Origin: Cunninghamia lanceolata
Lineage: Eukaryota; Streptophyta; Pinopsida; Cupressales; Cupressaceae
Assembly: GCA_027924645.1 (NCBI GenBank)
Contig: BSBN01000809.1
Coordinates: 41,322,001 to 41,386,000 of the forward strand
DNA length: 64,000 nucleotides
Reading direction: 5' to 3'
Shown: positions 45,650-55,930 of the stretch, piece by piece
How positions within the stretch are numbered: position 1 is the stretch's first letter
Layout of the letters: every line of letters starts with the position of its first letter
The notes under the pieces: model-generated
What the model was told of the DNA's origin: nothing
Databases searched by the model: none
The model's input: only the letters and a program-made list of their open reading frames with translations
Position numbers and translations under genes: made by a program

Positions 45650-46770
45650 TGTTGACAAGAGACACTGTGTGGCTTCATGATTGTTGTCATTGATGGCAAC
45701 AAAGTCTATCCTACACATCCGCAGCACATAGTATGTCCATACTAGAAGTCAGATTGAAGATTGTTTTGGTCTGGTGATCAAGAACATAGCATGTAGCAAG
45801 GTCTGACAAACAGGTCTGGATCTCTCAAGTGATGTAACTTAGCAAGTTGTGGACTTGGAGAAGTAAAGAGGAGTATCATGACTACTATATTCCAGAGATT
45901 GAGCCTCTGGTGATAAAACATGGAAAATATATGAGGATATGAGTATTGGGTTGCAGATAGGCAGAGCGGATTGAGGAAGAACTGACCGACAGAGTATCAA
46001 ACTTCAATCTGGATGAGTAATTGATGTTGATCAAGCTAATTAAGGGATCATACAATATGGACCAACATGATTGATGACTTCAATGTCTATGATTTTGATA
46101 CGCATCACATATCAAGCATGGATTCAGCCGACATATCAGTATTTTGTAAATATCTTAAGTATTCTGGTTGCCGACTAGAAAGTTGTTGAAATCCTTGGTG
46201 TGGATATATATACCATATGGATTTTAGTATGAAGTGTGTAATATAGATATGATGAAATAAGGTGTGAGGAAAGGCAGAGATAAGTGTGGAAGCAGCAATA
46301 CAAGTCCGGTATGTGACAGAGAAGCAGCACTAGAGTAGAGGAAGAATGAAGTGCATTAGATCAGTATATTGAGTCTAATCGGAACTGAACCTCTATATTT
46401 GTGGATGCCTCTCATTAGTTCAAACACCTGGTTACCTTCTATAAACTTTGTAGACAGTGAGTCTCTTGTAGGCAGTGTGCCTCTTGTGAGCAGTGTGCTC
46501 GGGCAGTGAGCCCTAATTGGCAAGTGCCATTTTGTACTTCTTATTCTTTTAATAGAGAATACAATCTTGGGTTAGTCACCCCGTGGTTTTTCCCTTAATA
46601 GGGTTTTCCACATAAAATCCTTGTTTTATGTGTTGATTTTATTTTGCTCACATGTTTATGTATGCTTATATGTTTTGATGCTGCACTAATTATTAAATAA
46701 AAAAGGAAAGTTAAGATATTTGAGATAATTGATTCACCCCCCCTCTCAGTTATTTGCCTTGTTTCCAACA
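45650..46770 (+). repeat. 3' LTR of the pol-less element
   Basis: 1,121 bp, TGTTGACAAGAGACACTGTG to TTTCCAACA. Same order of blocks as the 5' LTR: GCAGTG zone 46450-46520, stem-loop 46723-46755. It differs by scattered substitutions and a few short indels. Confidence 0.93.
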
Positions 46771-46775
46771 AATTT

Positions 46776-48050
46776 ATATCACACTTTGCTTTCAATATAG
46801 AAAATGAGATATCCATGAATGATCTTATCAACAAAAAATAGTGAAACAGGGAAACCTTCTCATCTTTCATCCAACGAGGGTGAAATATGGCTAGTAAGCT
46901 CCCATGGCAAATGCCTGAGAAACAACAAGTCGATATCTTTCTCCAAAATCTTCATCATGAACTATCATTTCAATTGCAGCTGCAAAGTGCCACTACCTTT
47001 GATGAACTGATATCCAAGGGAACAAACATTGAAAAAGCTTTAATTGCCAAAGGTCTAATCAAGATTTTCAAGGAAACAAAAGACAATGGACAATCTTCAA
47101 GTGATAAATCCTTCTTTTGGAACAAGAACAAAAATATTATCAATGATGACATTGTTTATGCAAAGAATGTTCAAACAATGAAGGCTCCCATCCATATCCA
47201 AGTCACATCCAAGAGAACACCCTTCATTCCAAGAAATCAAGCTACAACAAATCCATCAACTAGACGTTAGTTTACTCCTCTAGGAGAGCCTATTGAATAT
47301 GTCCTCAAAAAGATACTACAAGCTGGGAAAATCATGGTACCTAAAGCTATACCAAATGAAGAACCATAGTTTAAACCTAACTGGTATAAAGACAACGAAT
47401 ACTGTGACTATCATAGAGTGAAAGGACATAATACAACTGATTGTATGAAATTAAAACATTTGATCCAAAATCTTATTGAGCAAGGAGAAATTAAAATCAA
47501 TATTGATCCACCAAAACAAATGACAAATTATGACCTTGATGCTTTCAAGAATCCACTTCCACCACACGATAAAGCAAGTGCCTCTAATATAGGGAAGAAT
47601 GTCCATTATACTTATGAGTCATCTACCATTGGATGTATTGACCAAGCTCGTTTATCTACCATTACCATAAGAGGAAAAGAACCCATTACCATAAGGGGAA
47701 AAGCACCTAATTGTGTCATTACCACCCATCGAGGCCGTGTTACTATCCAAGGAGCACCACCTACCATCCACCCAAACTTTGGATACAATATCCTTGACCA
47801 TCTAAGCAAGACTCCTACTCATATTTCCATTTTGGAATTATTGCGTATATCATCTACTCATAAAGCTATCTTAGATAAAGCCTTACAAGAGTCATCAGTA
47901 CCTAATGACAATGACACTACACAATTCCAAGCCATGATAGTGAGTATTGCATCACCCTATCATTTGACCTTCTCTGACAAAGAGCTTTCATCATCTGATC
48001 CACCCCATAATGATTCTCTCCACGTCAAAGTCTACATAAACCAACATTGA
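46776..48050 (+). pseudogene. Tat gag, C-terminal part
   Basis: Continues 37529-39162. ISHFAFNIENEISMNDL follows directly after the target duplication. Two stops (near 46839 and 46885) precede MASKLPWQMPEKQQVDIFLQ and TTFDELISKGTNIEKAL. A knuckle-like motif YCDYHRVKGHNTTDC (about 47397-47445) is the usual Tat Gag zinc motif. 47418-48050 stays open as the Gag-protease linker, with a doubled ITIRGK(E/A)P segment. A TGA at 48048-48050 lies before the protease. Confidence 0.85.
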
Positions 48051-48420
48051 GTCAAACGAATACTAATAGATGGTGGAGCTGGGTTAAATATATGTTCTCT
48101 AAAGCTTGTAAAACAACTGGGATATTTTGAGGATCACATTGACACTACTAAGAGCATAACTATCAAAGCATATGATGATGCCGAGAGAGAATCTAAAGGA
48201 ATTATCTTTCTACTTATCCGGGTTGGTCCTGTTACTACTGATACCCATTGTCAAGTCCTAGACATTAAATTGTCGTAAAACATTATCCTTGTCCATCCTT
48301 GGATACATTCCATGAAAGCAGTCCCACCCACATATCATCAATGTCTAAAATTTCCTTACAATGGTGTTGAAATTATGATCCCTGTCGATCCTAATCCATT
48401 TGAGTTTTGTTGAGCCTTCC
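48051..48420 (+). pseudogene. Tat protease (broken)
   Basis: In frame after the TGA: RILIDGGAGLNICSLKLVKQ, the retropepsin-like active site as D-G-G-A, then ESKGIIFLLIRVGPV and [20 protein letters not shown], the conserved end of Tat proteases. A TAA interrupts after VLDIKLS and a TGA after NPFEFC. It processes Gag-Pol in active elements. Confidence 0.85.
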
Positions 48421-49600
48421 AAGCCAAATACCGAAATCCTAACTACATACCCATCAACACCGAAGCCCATCCATCCACGTTCTATTTTGATCTATCTAAT
48501 TTGAATAAGCCTTCATCTATTAAATCCATCCCCAATATCGATGTTCGATACAAAGAGAAAGGACTTCCAGTGATTATAGTATACAAGAATCTTTCTATAT
48601 AGATGCCTTGCCCTTATCACCTAAATCCTATGGTCAACCATCAGTATCCAAAACTTCTCCATCCAAGGCTACTATCACTATTCCTCCAACTGTATTCATC
48701 AAATCAGGAATACTAGATGATGAAGCTATTGATGACATATCCTCTTGGATCTTCTTTGATGAGAATGATCAAGTCACTTTAGAAGTGGAATGCTATAACA
48801 ATGGATTTCATATCATCAAGAACATGGGTTACAAAGGACAAGGAGGTCTAGGACCACACTAACAAGGACCTATTGAACCTATCATTGTCACCAAGAAGTT
48901 TAACAGGCACAGTTTAGGGTACGGTAAGGAGGTTCCAGCTTCCTCAGACATTGAGTATATTCTTGATGAGGTAGACAAAGCTTTTCCCACAAAAGAGACC
49001 TCTAATCAGGATGCCATCGATGATTCTTCTTTCCATAACTGAACTATTCCAAGACCTATCTATCTTCATGATATCATCTGCCTCCTTTACCTCTCAACCT
49101 AAATCATCTGACCTTCAACTCGTATATCCTGACCTCGTCAGTTGGGACCAACAGGGGGCACCTATTCTAGACACATTTGAGAATGATGAAGCCTTAGCAG
49201 GGTTCATGGGCTTAAGAAAAGGCATACCATTGGGATATCACAAAGTGGGCTTCATGATGGACCTACCTCAATTAGCATACTTTGGTGGAAGTGTCAAATC
49301 CTTCAATTGCAAAAGTGAAATAAATAAAATCAAAAAAGAAAGGTCACTAGGTGAAAACTGAAAGGTGCCTCTTGACCATGAAAAAGTGAAAATAAAGGAC
49401 GTATTTGAGGGGGAAAACCTCTTTGAGGTGCCTGAGGATGGAGGATTTGACCTTCCATTGACCATAGAATATCAAGAACGGTCACCCTTGTTGGTGGAGA
49501 AATCTCAAGAGATCAATCTAGGTACAACACAAAATCCTAAGATCACATTTTTAGCAGCATCACTATCAGATCGGTAGAGAACAAATTTCACCACCTTCTT
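48421..49600 (+). pseudogene. Protease-RT linker with G-patch domain
   Basis: 48608-48862 ends with NGFHIIKNMGYKGQGGLGPH, then after a TAA QGPIEPIIVTKKFNRHSLGY: a G-patch-like glycine motif, known between protease and RT in many plant Tat elements. 49011-49361 and 49365-49577 are further pieces of the linker (LPQLAYFGGSVKSFNCKSEI, FEVPEDGGFDLP), separated by frame changes. G-patches bind nucleic acid or RNA helicases. The function in Tat is not settled. Confidence 0.75.
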
Positions 49601-50340
49601 CATGAAAAGATCAATCAACTTCACATGGACTTATGTAGATGCTAGGATTAGATCCCTCACTTGTGGTACATCATCTAGTAGTATTTCCAAGTGCAAAACC
49701 TATCAAACAAAAGCTACAGAAAATGTATCCTCAAATAGCACTCTTGGTCAAAGTAGAAATTTAGAAACTGTTGGATGCTAAGTTCATAAGGCCTATTGAT
49801 TATCTTGAATAAGTTTCAAATCTAGTACCAGTTTCCAAACTAAATGGGGGCATCCATTGCTGCACTGATTTCAGAGATCTCAACAAAGATTGCCCTAAAG
49901 ATGATTTTCCACTTCCAAGCATAGATAGCATTGTTGATCTTACAATCGGACATGAAATGTTATCACTAATGGACGGATTCTCTGGCTACAATCAAATTCT
50001 AATTACTTCCAAAGATCAACATAAAATATCTTTCATATGCCCATGGGGTACTTACTGCTGGCAAGTGATGCCTTTTGGTCTTAAGAATGCAGGAGCTACA
50101 TATCAATGAGCCATGACTGTTATCTTCTATGACCTTTTTCACACCATAATGGAAGATTATGTTGATGATATCTTGGGCAAATCAAAAACTAGAGAAGGTC
50201 ATCTAAAAGTACTAGAACAGATCTTTGATAGGCTGGAAAAGTATCAAGTGAGATTAAATCCTAATAAATGTGTATTCGGGGTCACTTCTGGAAAGCTATT
50301 GGGTTACATTGTATCTTGAAGAGGCATAGAAGTTGATCCA
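49601..50340 (+). pseudogene. Tat reverse transcriptase (broken)
   Basis: Shifts and stops fragment the N-terminal part (49601-49830). It then reads CTDFRDLNKDCPKDDFPLPS, LSLMDGFSGYNQI (motif A), ICPWGTYCWQVMPFGLKNAG and, after a TGA at 50108-50110, the frame 50113-50319 with DYVDDILGKSKT (catalytic motif C) and KYQVRLNPNKCVFGVTSGKL. This is a Ty3/gypsy-type RT. The catalytic Asp residues are still present. Confidence 0.9.
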
Positions 50341-50960
50341 AATAAGGTAAAAGCTATAGTAAACATGCCTCCACCATCAAATTTGAAACAACTTCGTAGT
50401 CTTCAAGGCAAATTACAATCTACCTACAGGTTTATTTCACAACTAGCAGATAAATGACATCCTTTTCAACACTTGCTTCAGAAGGGAGAACCTTTTAAAT
50501 GGGATGATCAAATAAATAAATATCTAGCTACACCTCCTGTACTAGTACCTCCTGTGCCTGATCGACCATTGCTACTATACATCTCTTCAACAACAGTAGA
50601 CCTAGGTGCCCTTTTAGCTCAACATGATGACTCAAGGAAAGAACAAGCTATCTATTATATCAACAGAACTCTCATTGGCTATGAGCTTAATTATTCATCC
50701 ATGGAAAAAACATGTTTAGTTGTAGTGTTTGCTTCAAAAAAGTTGCGGCACTATATGTTAAACCAAAGAACAAAGCTCATATCTAAATTTGATCCACTCA
50801 AGTATCTTTTGTCCAAAGCAGTATTCATAGGCAAGTTAGCAAAATGGATAATGATTCTTAGTGAATTTGACATAGAATATGTTGATCGGAAAGCCATAAA
50901 TAGACAAGTAATCGCTAATCAACTAGCAGAAGCACCAATGATAGATATTCATCCTATCCA
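50341..50960 (+). pseudogene. Tat RNase H
   Basis: 50473-50960 is open with FKWDDQINKYLATPPVLVPP, LYISSTTVDLGALLAQHD, AIYYINRTLIGYELNYSSME and LRHYMLNQRTKLISKFDPLK, the usual gypsy RNase H and thumb region. The catalytic D of L-Y-x-x-x-S/D is replaced by S (LYISST, normally LYLSAT in Tat). Confidence 0.88.
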
Positions 50961-51009
50961 TCCTAAGTTTCTTCATGAAGACTTATTCAATCTATATCCT
51001 TCAGTAGTT

Positions 51010-51175
51010 TGGCAACTGTACTTTGATGGTTCATATACACAACTTGATCTCGAGCTAGAATATTGTTCATCACCCCTCAAGGTGATTGTATACCTAAATC
51101 ATACATGATTGCCTTCCCTTGTACCAACAACATTGCTAAATATGAAGCCTTGATCACTGGAGTACACATGGTAGT
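51010..51175 (+). pseudogene. Second (aRH-type) RNase H, truncated
   Basis: VWQLYFDGSYTQ ends one frame. After a shift near 51060 it reads FITPQGDCIPKSYMIAFPCT and NNIAKYEALITGVHM, the start of the extra plant-type RNase H that marks Tat elements. Coding similarity ends near 51170-51180, about a third into the domain. No integrase follows. Confidence 0.85.
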
Positions 51176-51645
51176 CACACTTATATATGTTTTCTCGCTA
51201 ACATTCGTCAAATTAACCAAAAGAGCCGACAATGAGAAACCCTTTTAAAGGTCATATGCCAACATGCATTTAAATTTGCCCCAACCAATTAGGGAGGACT
51301 TGGGCGTGGGCACCCAAGTCCCAAGGCACCTTTTTGGTCTAGGGTACGGTAAAGTATGGGGTCCTTGTTCCCAATTTGCATTAGTTTCAGGAGATTTTGC
51401 ATTGGGATGAATATTTAGGATGTATAATGTAATCACGTGGACCTAGGTGCTAAAAAGGGAGGTAAAAAGACATGTGTCCACTTTTTACTCCATAACATCC
51501 ACTTTGTCTATTATTGGCAAATGTGGATGTATATTCCTTTTGTAATATATTCTTTTGTGAATAATGAAATTATTGCATTAATTGTTTTGGTATTTTCCTC
51601 CAGTTTCTTTATTGTGTGCAAGATCTCTTTGGTAGAAGAGTTATT
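51176..51645. other. Unassigned sequence after the Tat truncation
   Basis: Starts in unrelated sequence after the aRH fragment. It contains CCCAAGTCCCAAGGCACC and later TTTGTGAATAATGAAATTAT, features common in LTR R-U5 regions, so an LTR fragment is likely. No ends or partner copy. 51437-51649 is open but low in coding character. Confidence 0.35.
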
Positions 51646-52406
51646 GTAGGTGATCATAACTCAAACAAAAATTCATCTCATCAATTTCCCACAATTATTC
51701 CCAAACTAACCATTTTTTAACACTTAATTAATCTCATGTTGTAATTAATTGATGTGACTAATATTATTAACTATTTAACATAGCATAATTATTTAATATG
51801 AATAACCTAACCATTTTTCTCTTGTGTCAGAATTAATGTGACTAGCTCAAATCGACTAATTCTACCTTCATTTAAATTAACCCCTTTCATCCCTAAGATT
51901 ATTTAATTAAATACACCTAATTAATTAACCTTAGCCTAAACATTCCTCCATCTAATTAATTAGATAATACATGATTATCTAATTAATTAGGCTAATTAAT
52001 CACACTTCCCCATTTCTTCTAATTAAAAATTTAATCTCATGTCACTAAAATCCAAAAAACCTTATCCTTTAATCTCCACCATCAATTTTAAACCCCAAGT
52101 CAATTAGGCCCCTATATTTTAACATATGTTATCCCAAGGCCACTTGTCCCCACTCCTTTCTCACACATGTGTGAGCATGCTACATGAGTCAATCTTGACC
52201 CTTGATTCCATCTTTCAAGCTTCACTATCCACTTGCATTATTCTCCTTCTCCTACATGCTTACATCTCCTTTCATCTATAATTCAAGAAAATATTGACCC
52301 TCCATGTTGCATGAGGCCTCTCATCATGCCACTTATCACAAGGCTAAGGAGTATCCTCATGGAATCAATCCCAACTTTTGATCTCATCTTTCAATCACAA
52401 TCATCC

Positions 52407-52753
52407 TGTTGCAAGGTGTGACCCTTGGTCTCCTTGTTCAGCTGCGCTGTGGTGGTTTGCGACAAGGGCTTAACCGCTTCCCATGCTTGTTAAGTCAAGT
52501 GGTTGTATTAGACATTAATAGGTAAATCTTTTGGTGCAACAATAGCTAACAATTGGTATCAGAGCCAAGGTCACGGGTTCAAACCCTGCGCTTGCGCTGG
52601 GGGGATTGTTGCAAGGTGTGACCCTTGGTCTCCTTGTTCAGCGCTGTGTTGCGGTGGTTAGCGACAAGGGCTTAACCACCTCCCGTGCTTGTTAAGTCAA
52701 GTGGTTGTATCAGGCATTAATAGGTCGATCTTTTGGTGCAACGGCTGCTAACA
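52407..52753 (+). mobile_element. TRIM, complete miniature LTR element
   Basis: 347 bp: LTR 52407-52551 (145 bp), internal 52552-52606 (55 bp), LTR 52607-52753 (147 bp), flanked by a perfect target duplication CATCC (52402-52406 and 52754-52758). LTRs start TGTTGCAAGGTGTGACCC and end GCTAACA. The internal part has a PBS (TGGTATCAGAGCCA, 52554-52567) and a purine tract GGGGGGA just before the second LTR. It codes for nothing and needs proteins from autonomous elements. GGTTCAAACCC at 52576-52586 fits the tRNA B-box/T-arm consensus. Confidence 0.95.
52576..52586 (+). promoter_or_regulatory. B-box-like motif inside the TRIM
   Basis: GGTTCAAACCC fits the pol III B-box consensus GGTTCRANNCC, and GGGTTCAAACCC can form a 5-bp stem. 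I see no convincing A box at the right distance and no T-run terminator, so transcription by pol III is only a possibility. Confidence 0.4.
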
Positions 52754-53084
52754 CATCCATGCTCCCATGGGAATTTTATTTAAGGAGGCTCACCTAAAGG
52801 ATATTTATCATGCATTAACATAGTACTTACATACTTTAAAATTGAGCAATATGCTAGCACTTGACCATCCATATTGCGTTATAGCATATCAACTTGATCT
52901 TTGAAGCATATCTACGACAAAAATGGAGGTGTAATGTACCTGTGTTTGTGTTTTACATTATAGTTTAGCTTCCATTTCTTTCTCTAACTAAAAGTAGGAT
53001 TTGATATTGGATTGTGAGTTTGTTTGTGTTGTTTTCACCTTTCTCTATTTGTTTGAATCTAATTTTGATGTTTATAGGGAGCAC

Positions 53085-55930
53085 TTCCTCTAAAATCAAT
53101 ATGGATGAGTTAGTTTCATAATTATTCTTAAAGGAGATGTAAAGAAAACCTTTTGAATCTACCAAGGATTCCCTAGCTACTCATGGAAGACTAATGATAA
53201 AGGCAAGAAGAAAGAAAAGTCCAGATCCAAATCCTACAGGAGATCCAAACCTCGTAGAAAGATCAAGGCTAAGTGTTGGAACTTTGGAAAGCCTACACAC
53301 ATTAAAAGAGACTACAAGGAGGAGGAAAAAACATGATTCAAATGATGAGTCTAAAAACTCTTCTCAGGATGATGGTGATGCCTTTATCATGGCCTTGGAA
53401 ACCAATGCATTGGAAGGTGTGTGGTTGATACACTCCAAAGATTCCTTCCACATGACCTCACATCAAGTTTGGTTTTGAAAGTATGAATAATTTGATGGCA
53501 AGAATGTGTACCTTGGAGATGAATCTCACCTAGATATTGTTGGCCATGGAAGAGTCTTGATCCGGTTCCCTAATGGACATGTGAAGGGGATCAATGGTGT
53601 ACTACATATCCCTAGTTTGGCATGGAACCTACTTTCAATTAGCATGCTTATTGATGCAAGTATGTAGATTGTTTCTTCTAATGGAGAGTGTAAGATGGTG
53701 TGAGGACCTATAGTGCTCACTAAGGGTGTTTGTATGGGCACTCTATTTTATCTATATGTATGCACAATCCAATGTAATAGCTCTTATGTTCTTGTAGTGA
53801 GAGATTTACAAAATCTACACCTTCACCATTGGAACCAACAAAAAGATGTGTGTTCCATCTACTTCTAATGGTTGTGCTTTTTAGGTACCTAAGTGTGCTC
53901 TTACTTCAGAGACCAATTTACTTATAGAGAAGATAATGTTATGGAACCAAAGAATGGGCCACATAGGTGAGAAGTGTCTCAAGGCCCTAAAAAATAAAAA
54001 TCTTGTAGAGGGGTTAACTAATTGTGCTCTCGCACTTGATTTATGTGAACATTTCATATATGGTAAACAAAATTGTTTTTATGTTTACTCTAGTTCTCAT
54101 AAGTTTTTTGGAGTGTTGGACTTGATTCATTTTGATGTATTTGGTCTTATTAGTGTTCCCTCAATTTCCAAATCTCTTTATTATGTATCTTTTATAGATG
54201 ACTATTCTAGAACGAAATGGGTGTATTTCCTTAGAAGTAAATCTAAAGTCTTTAATTGTTTTAGAGAGTTTAAGGCTCTTGTAGAAAATTAGACTAGTAA
54301 AAAAAATGAAGGTTTTGGGAATTGACAATGGTGGTGAGTTTTATTTAGAAAATTTTATCAGTTCCATATGGAGCATGAAATCAAAATATATAATACAACT
54401 CCATATACCCTTCAACAAAATGGAAGTGTAAAGAAAATCAACAAGACTTTGATGTAGAGGGCTAAGAGTATGCTTAGTGGTGTTATCTTGGAGTAAAAGT
54501 TTAGGGTAGAAGTAGTTGCTACAACTTATTACATCATTAACAAGCCTCTTACAATAGCTCGTGTGGATAAGGCTTATATGAAGGATTGGACAAGAAAAAT
54601 TCCCTCATTGTAGTATCTTTGTGTTTTTTGTTATGGGGCATATGCTCATGTGCCTAAAGAGAAGCTAGAAAAAATTGGAGAAAAAGGAAGTAAAGTGTAT
54701 CTTCATTAACTACGACATTGGTGTGAAAGGGTACAAGATTTGGGACCCTATGACCAAGAGAGTTTTTTATAGTAGAAGTGTTACTTTTAGAGAAATCAAG
54801 CCTTCCCCTATAGTGTTACAACCAGAAGAGGATGGGAAGAAAGATGTTCAACTATCCCCAAAGCTGAAGAAGGTTGAACCAAAATCTTGTGAAGGACCTA
54901 ACGAGGAGAGCTCAAATAGTAAATATTTCTAAAGAGGAGGTAGAACCTCCATCTCAACTATTGAGGAGATCAACTCAACATAGATAGTAACTAGAAAATT
55001 ATACTCCCCCTAATTGGAGATGTATTTTTTATTACTAATATAGATGAGCCTAGAACTATGAAGGAAGCAATTAGTATGGATGATTCTGAGTCTTGGACAG
55101 TGGCTATGGATGAGGAGATGGCTGCATTGAATAAAAATGGCATGTGGGACTTGATTTCAATGCCTAATTGATGAAAACCCATTATTTGTAAATAGGTGTT
55201 CAAAAGGAAGATCAATTCATATGGAAACGTTGAGAAGTAAAAGACAAGGTTGGATGTGAAAGGATATTCACAAATTTAGGGAATAAACTTTGGTGAGAAT
55301 TTTTTCCTAATTGCTAAGCTAACATCTATGGGTTCCTATTATCTATAGAAGTAGCTTCTAATTTAGAGACAAAAAAAAGAATGTGAAGACAACATTTGTA
55401 CATGGTGACTTGGAGGAAGAGATTTACATGACACAACTAGGGCACTATGTAGTTAAAGGTAAGTAGTATTTGGATTGTAGATTGAAAAAGTCTTTGTATG
55501 GTCTCAAATAGTCTTCTAAGATGATGTACCAAAAGTTTGATTCTTTTATGTTGGTTTTGGATTTAAGATCCAAATCAAATCATTGCATTTATTATAAGAT
55601 GGATAATGATCGATTCCTTGTTGTCACATTATACATTGATGATATATTATTTTTTGGCAATAGTAAGGATGTAATTTTTATTTGAACTATCATATTTTAA
55701 CATGGTTTGAGATGAAGGACTCAAGGGCTAGTATATATATTAGGTATGGAGATTAGAAGAGATCAAGTGAACAGAAAGATTTGGTAGGGCTAGAGAAAGT
55801 ATGTGAACTCAGTGTTGGAGAGATTTGGTATGACAACTTGCAAACCAATGTGTATTCCTATTTAAGTGGTTACTAAGTTATATATGCAGTAGTGTATAAT
55901 TTAACATAATGAGATGGATAATATGGATCG
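53085..55930 (+). pseudogene. Decayed copia gag-pol, left part
   Basis: Same family as 1881-10881 but older. It starts in Gag (INMDELVS, compare KMDEVVS there), with no LTR or capsid start. 53194-53478 has the basic segment and SQDDGDAFIMALETNA, then IHSKDSFHMTSH where the protease DSGAS should be (HSKDS, active site lost). 53936-54292 is the integrase zinc/core start (RMGHIGEKCLKALKNKNLVE, FIDDYSRTKWVYF). 54675-54932 is its C-terminal domain. RT pieces follow: EPRTMKEAISMDDSESW, LYIDDILFFGN (Y-I-D-D variant). It breaks at MDNMDRV (55930), where the 6.26-kb insertion starts, and resumes at 62194. Confidence 0.88.

Larger units (their letters stand above)
39163..46770 (+). mobile_element. Pol-less Sirevirus-like LTR element with large unknown ORF
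   Basis: 7,608 bp with LTRs 39163-40289 and 45650-46770 and a perfect target duplication AATTT (39158-39162 and 46771-46775). PBS of tRNA-iMet type (one mismatch) and a PPT are present. The internal region codes for a coiled-coil/zinc-knuckle protein (40355-41460) and an unrelated large protein (42173-45366). It has no capsid domain, protease, integrase, RT or RNase H anywhere. It must have moved with proteins supplied by another element. Its LTR ends and PPT region fit Sirevirus-like copia, as in 28016-31023. The two LTRs are similar, with scattered differences. It was inserted into Tat gag. Confidence 0.93.
31024..51175 (+). mobile_element. Tat-lineage Ty3/gypsy element, 3'-truncated, with nested insertion
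   Basis: LTR 31024-34970, PBS, long leader, gag, protease, G-patch, RT, RNase H, then a second plant-type RNase H (aRH) that breaks off near 51175. Integrase and the 3' LTR are missing. The dual RNase H places it in the Tat lineage (established for Tat elements). A 7,608-bp LTR element (39163-46770) lies inside gag. Without it the element spans about 12.5 kb. Left flank GTGAA; the right partner was not found because the 3' end is lost. Decay is moderate, with several stops in gag-pol. Confidence 0.88.
51646..52945 (+). repeat. LTR-like fragment hosting the TRIM
   Basis: From TGTAGGTGATCATAACTCAA at 51646 the sequence has the AATTAATTAG-rich zone, CATGTGTGAGCATGC, and after the TRIM TTTTATTTAAGGAGGC (possible TATA region, about 52775). 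This order resembles the Tat LTR at 31024-34970, although the sequences differ. The right end near 52945 is approximate. Confidence 0.4.

Noticed and set aside
52570..52606. tRNA gene
   Set aside because: Only a T-arm/B-box-like piece is present; no acceptor stem, D-arm or anticodon arm can be folded around it.
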